DNA of 6,583 nt from Gammaproteobacteria bacterium (GTDB lineage Bacteria; Pseudomonadota; Gammaproteobacteria; Arenicellales; JAOTYS01): assembly GCA_029861795.1 (NCBI GenBank), contig JAOTYS010000260.1, forward strand, positions 1 to 6,583, given 5' to 3'. The notes beneath the pieces are model-generated. The model was not told the origin of the DNA and did not search any database. It was given only the letters and a program-made list of their open reading frames with translations. The position numbers and the translations under genes were made by a program. This document shows, piece after piece, positions 6,159-6,583 of this stretch (position 1 is its first letter; each line of letters begins with the position of its first letter).

Positions 6159-6187
6159 TTGACGTTAGCCTGCTCTCACAGTATGAA
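6159..6187 (+). promoter_or_regulatory. Candidate sigma-70 promoter for the DUF523 gene
   Basis: TTGACG (6159-6164, 5 of 6 consensus) and TATGAA (6182-6187, 4 of 6) are separated by exactly 17 bases. Transcription would begin near 6194, leaving a leader of about 155 bases that contains the hairpin at 6270-6288. A second, poorer -10-like site, TAATAT (6333-6338), lies too close to the ATG for a normal leader. Confidence 0.4.
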
Positions 6188-6269
6188 GAAGCGGTGACAG
6201 ACCGTCTTGTAAGGCAGTGCGTTGATTCTATCGGCGTCAGGCCTTAGTCTGCGCTTAGCGGGGTAGAGT

Positions 6270-6288
6270 CGACGGCGATTCGCCGTCG
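6270..6288 (+). repeat. Strong GC-rich hairpin in the DUF523 leader
   Basis: CGACGGCGA (6270-6278) and TCGCCGTCG (6280-6288) are perfect inverted copies around one base. In RNA an eight-pair stem with an ATT loop is expected. The sequence after it is T-rich but interrupted (TCTGAGTTTGGTTT), so it could act as a weak terminator or attenuator 62 bases before the ATG, or as a protein-binding palindrome. Confidence 0.4.
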
Positions 6289-6350
6289 TCTGAGTTTGGT
6301 TTCGCGTTATTCCGAACTGATCGTCTGTTCTCTAATATAGCCAGCAAGTC

Positions 6351-6583
6351 ATGACCAAAAGAGACACAAAACCTTCAGTTCGCATTGGGGTGAGCAGCTG
6401 CCTCTTGGGGCAGAATGTTCGATATGACGGTGAGCATAAACGTGATAGTTTCATCACCAATGCGCTTACCCATTACTTCGAATTTGTGCCTGTGTGTCCC
6501 GAAGTCAGCATTGGTCTTGGTGTACCGCGGCCACCTATTCAGCTTCGCGGAAAACTGGAAGCAGCCAGGGTCGTCAGTGTAAA
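6351..6583 (+). CDS. DUF523 family protein (YbgA/TudS-related), N-terminal part, cut by window edge
   Basis: The frame opens at ATG 6351, the first possible ATG after an in-frame TAA at 6333-6335, and runs 77 full codons off the right edge. IGVSSCLLGQNVRYDGEHKR (12-31) and VPVCPEVSIGLGVPR (46-60) are the hallmark blocks of DUF523, with the conserved cysteines C17 and C49. DUF523 includes TudS, a [4Fe-4S] thiouracil desulfurase, and the N-terminal half of YbgA-type proteins that carry DUF1722 behind it. Which type this is depends on sequence beyond the window. The YbgA type is favoured because ybgA lies beside phr in E. coli and a photolyase gene is about 2 kb away here. The ribosome site is weak (AGCAAG). 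Iron-sulfur binding and a role in repair or detoxification of modified bases are inferences from the family. Confidence 0.88.
   Translation, partial: MTKRDTKPSVRIGVSSCLLGQNVRYDGEHKRDSFITNALTHYFEFVPVCPEVSIGLGVPRPPIQLRGKLEAARVVSV

Larger units (their letters stand above)
6022..6350. other. Intergenic region before the DUF523 gene
   Basis: About 330 bases without a supported gene. It holds, in order, the hairpin at 6021-6039, an AT-rich inverted repeat at 6097-6114, a candidate promoter at 6159-6187 and a strong GC-rich hairpin at 6270-6288. A plus-strand frame from 6119 to a stop at 6245-6247 encodes about 42 residues that look protein-like (RLLRSTAPLLDVSLLSQYEE). It has no ATG or GTG at its beginning and no ribosome site, so it is at most a gene remnant. 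Confidence 0.4.

Noticed and set aside
1..6583. CRISPR array, tRNA or rRNA genes, insertion sequence or attachment sites
   Set aside because: I saw no regularly spaced repeats, tRNA-like cloverleaf, transposase or integrase reading frame, or paired terminal repeats.

Overview
The window reads as a chromosomal segment of a Proteobacterium, most likely a gammaproteobacterium. This is inferred from the class I photolyase, the exported glutathione peroxidase and the DUF523 protein, from Shine-Dalgarno starts including GTG, and from a GC content near one half. There is no tRNA, rRNA, CRISPR array, transposase or integrase. I see no sign of recent transfer.

Layout. Positions 1-1951 (minus strand) hold the first 650 codons of a large HerA-like P-loop ATPase whose C-terminus lies outside the window. 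A candidate promoter precedes it. Upstream on the same strand come two small genes for exported proteins (89 aa, and 97 aa with six cysteines), a class I deoxyribodipyrimidine photolyase (491 aa from the preferred start) and an exported Cys-type glutathione peroxidase (182 aa from a GTG start). In transcription order this block is glutathione peroxidase, photolyase, Cys-rich small protein, small exported protein, then the ATPase behind its own candidate promoter. A non-coding stretch of about 330 bases separates it from a plus-strand group of three very small membrane proteins (79, 67 and 58 aa); the last two overlap by one base. A second stretch of about 330 bases holds several inverted repeats and a fair sigma-70-like promoter. 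It leads into the plus-strand start of a DUF523 protein that runs off the right edge.

How the genes may work together. Photolyase repairs UV-made pyrimidine dimers and the glutathione peroxidase removes peroxides. DUF523/DUF1722 (YbgA-type) genes are known neighbours of photolyase genes, as in E. coli ybgA-phr. The middle and right of the window therefore look like a light and oxidative stress neighbourhood. The small exported and small membrane proteins lie inside it and have no function I can assign; they are the least described part of the window. The ATPase may be unrelated. I found no convincing evidence for a wholly new defence or mobile system.
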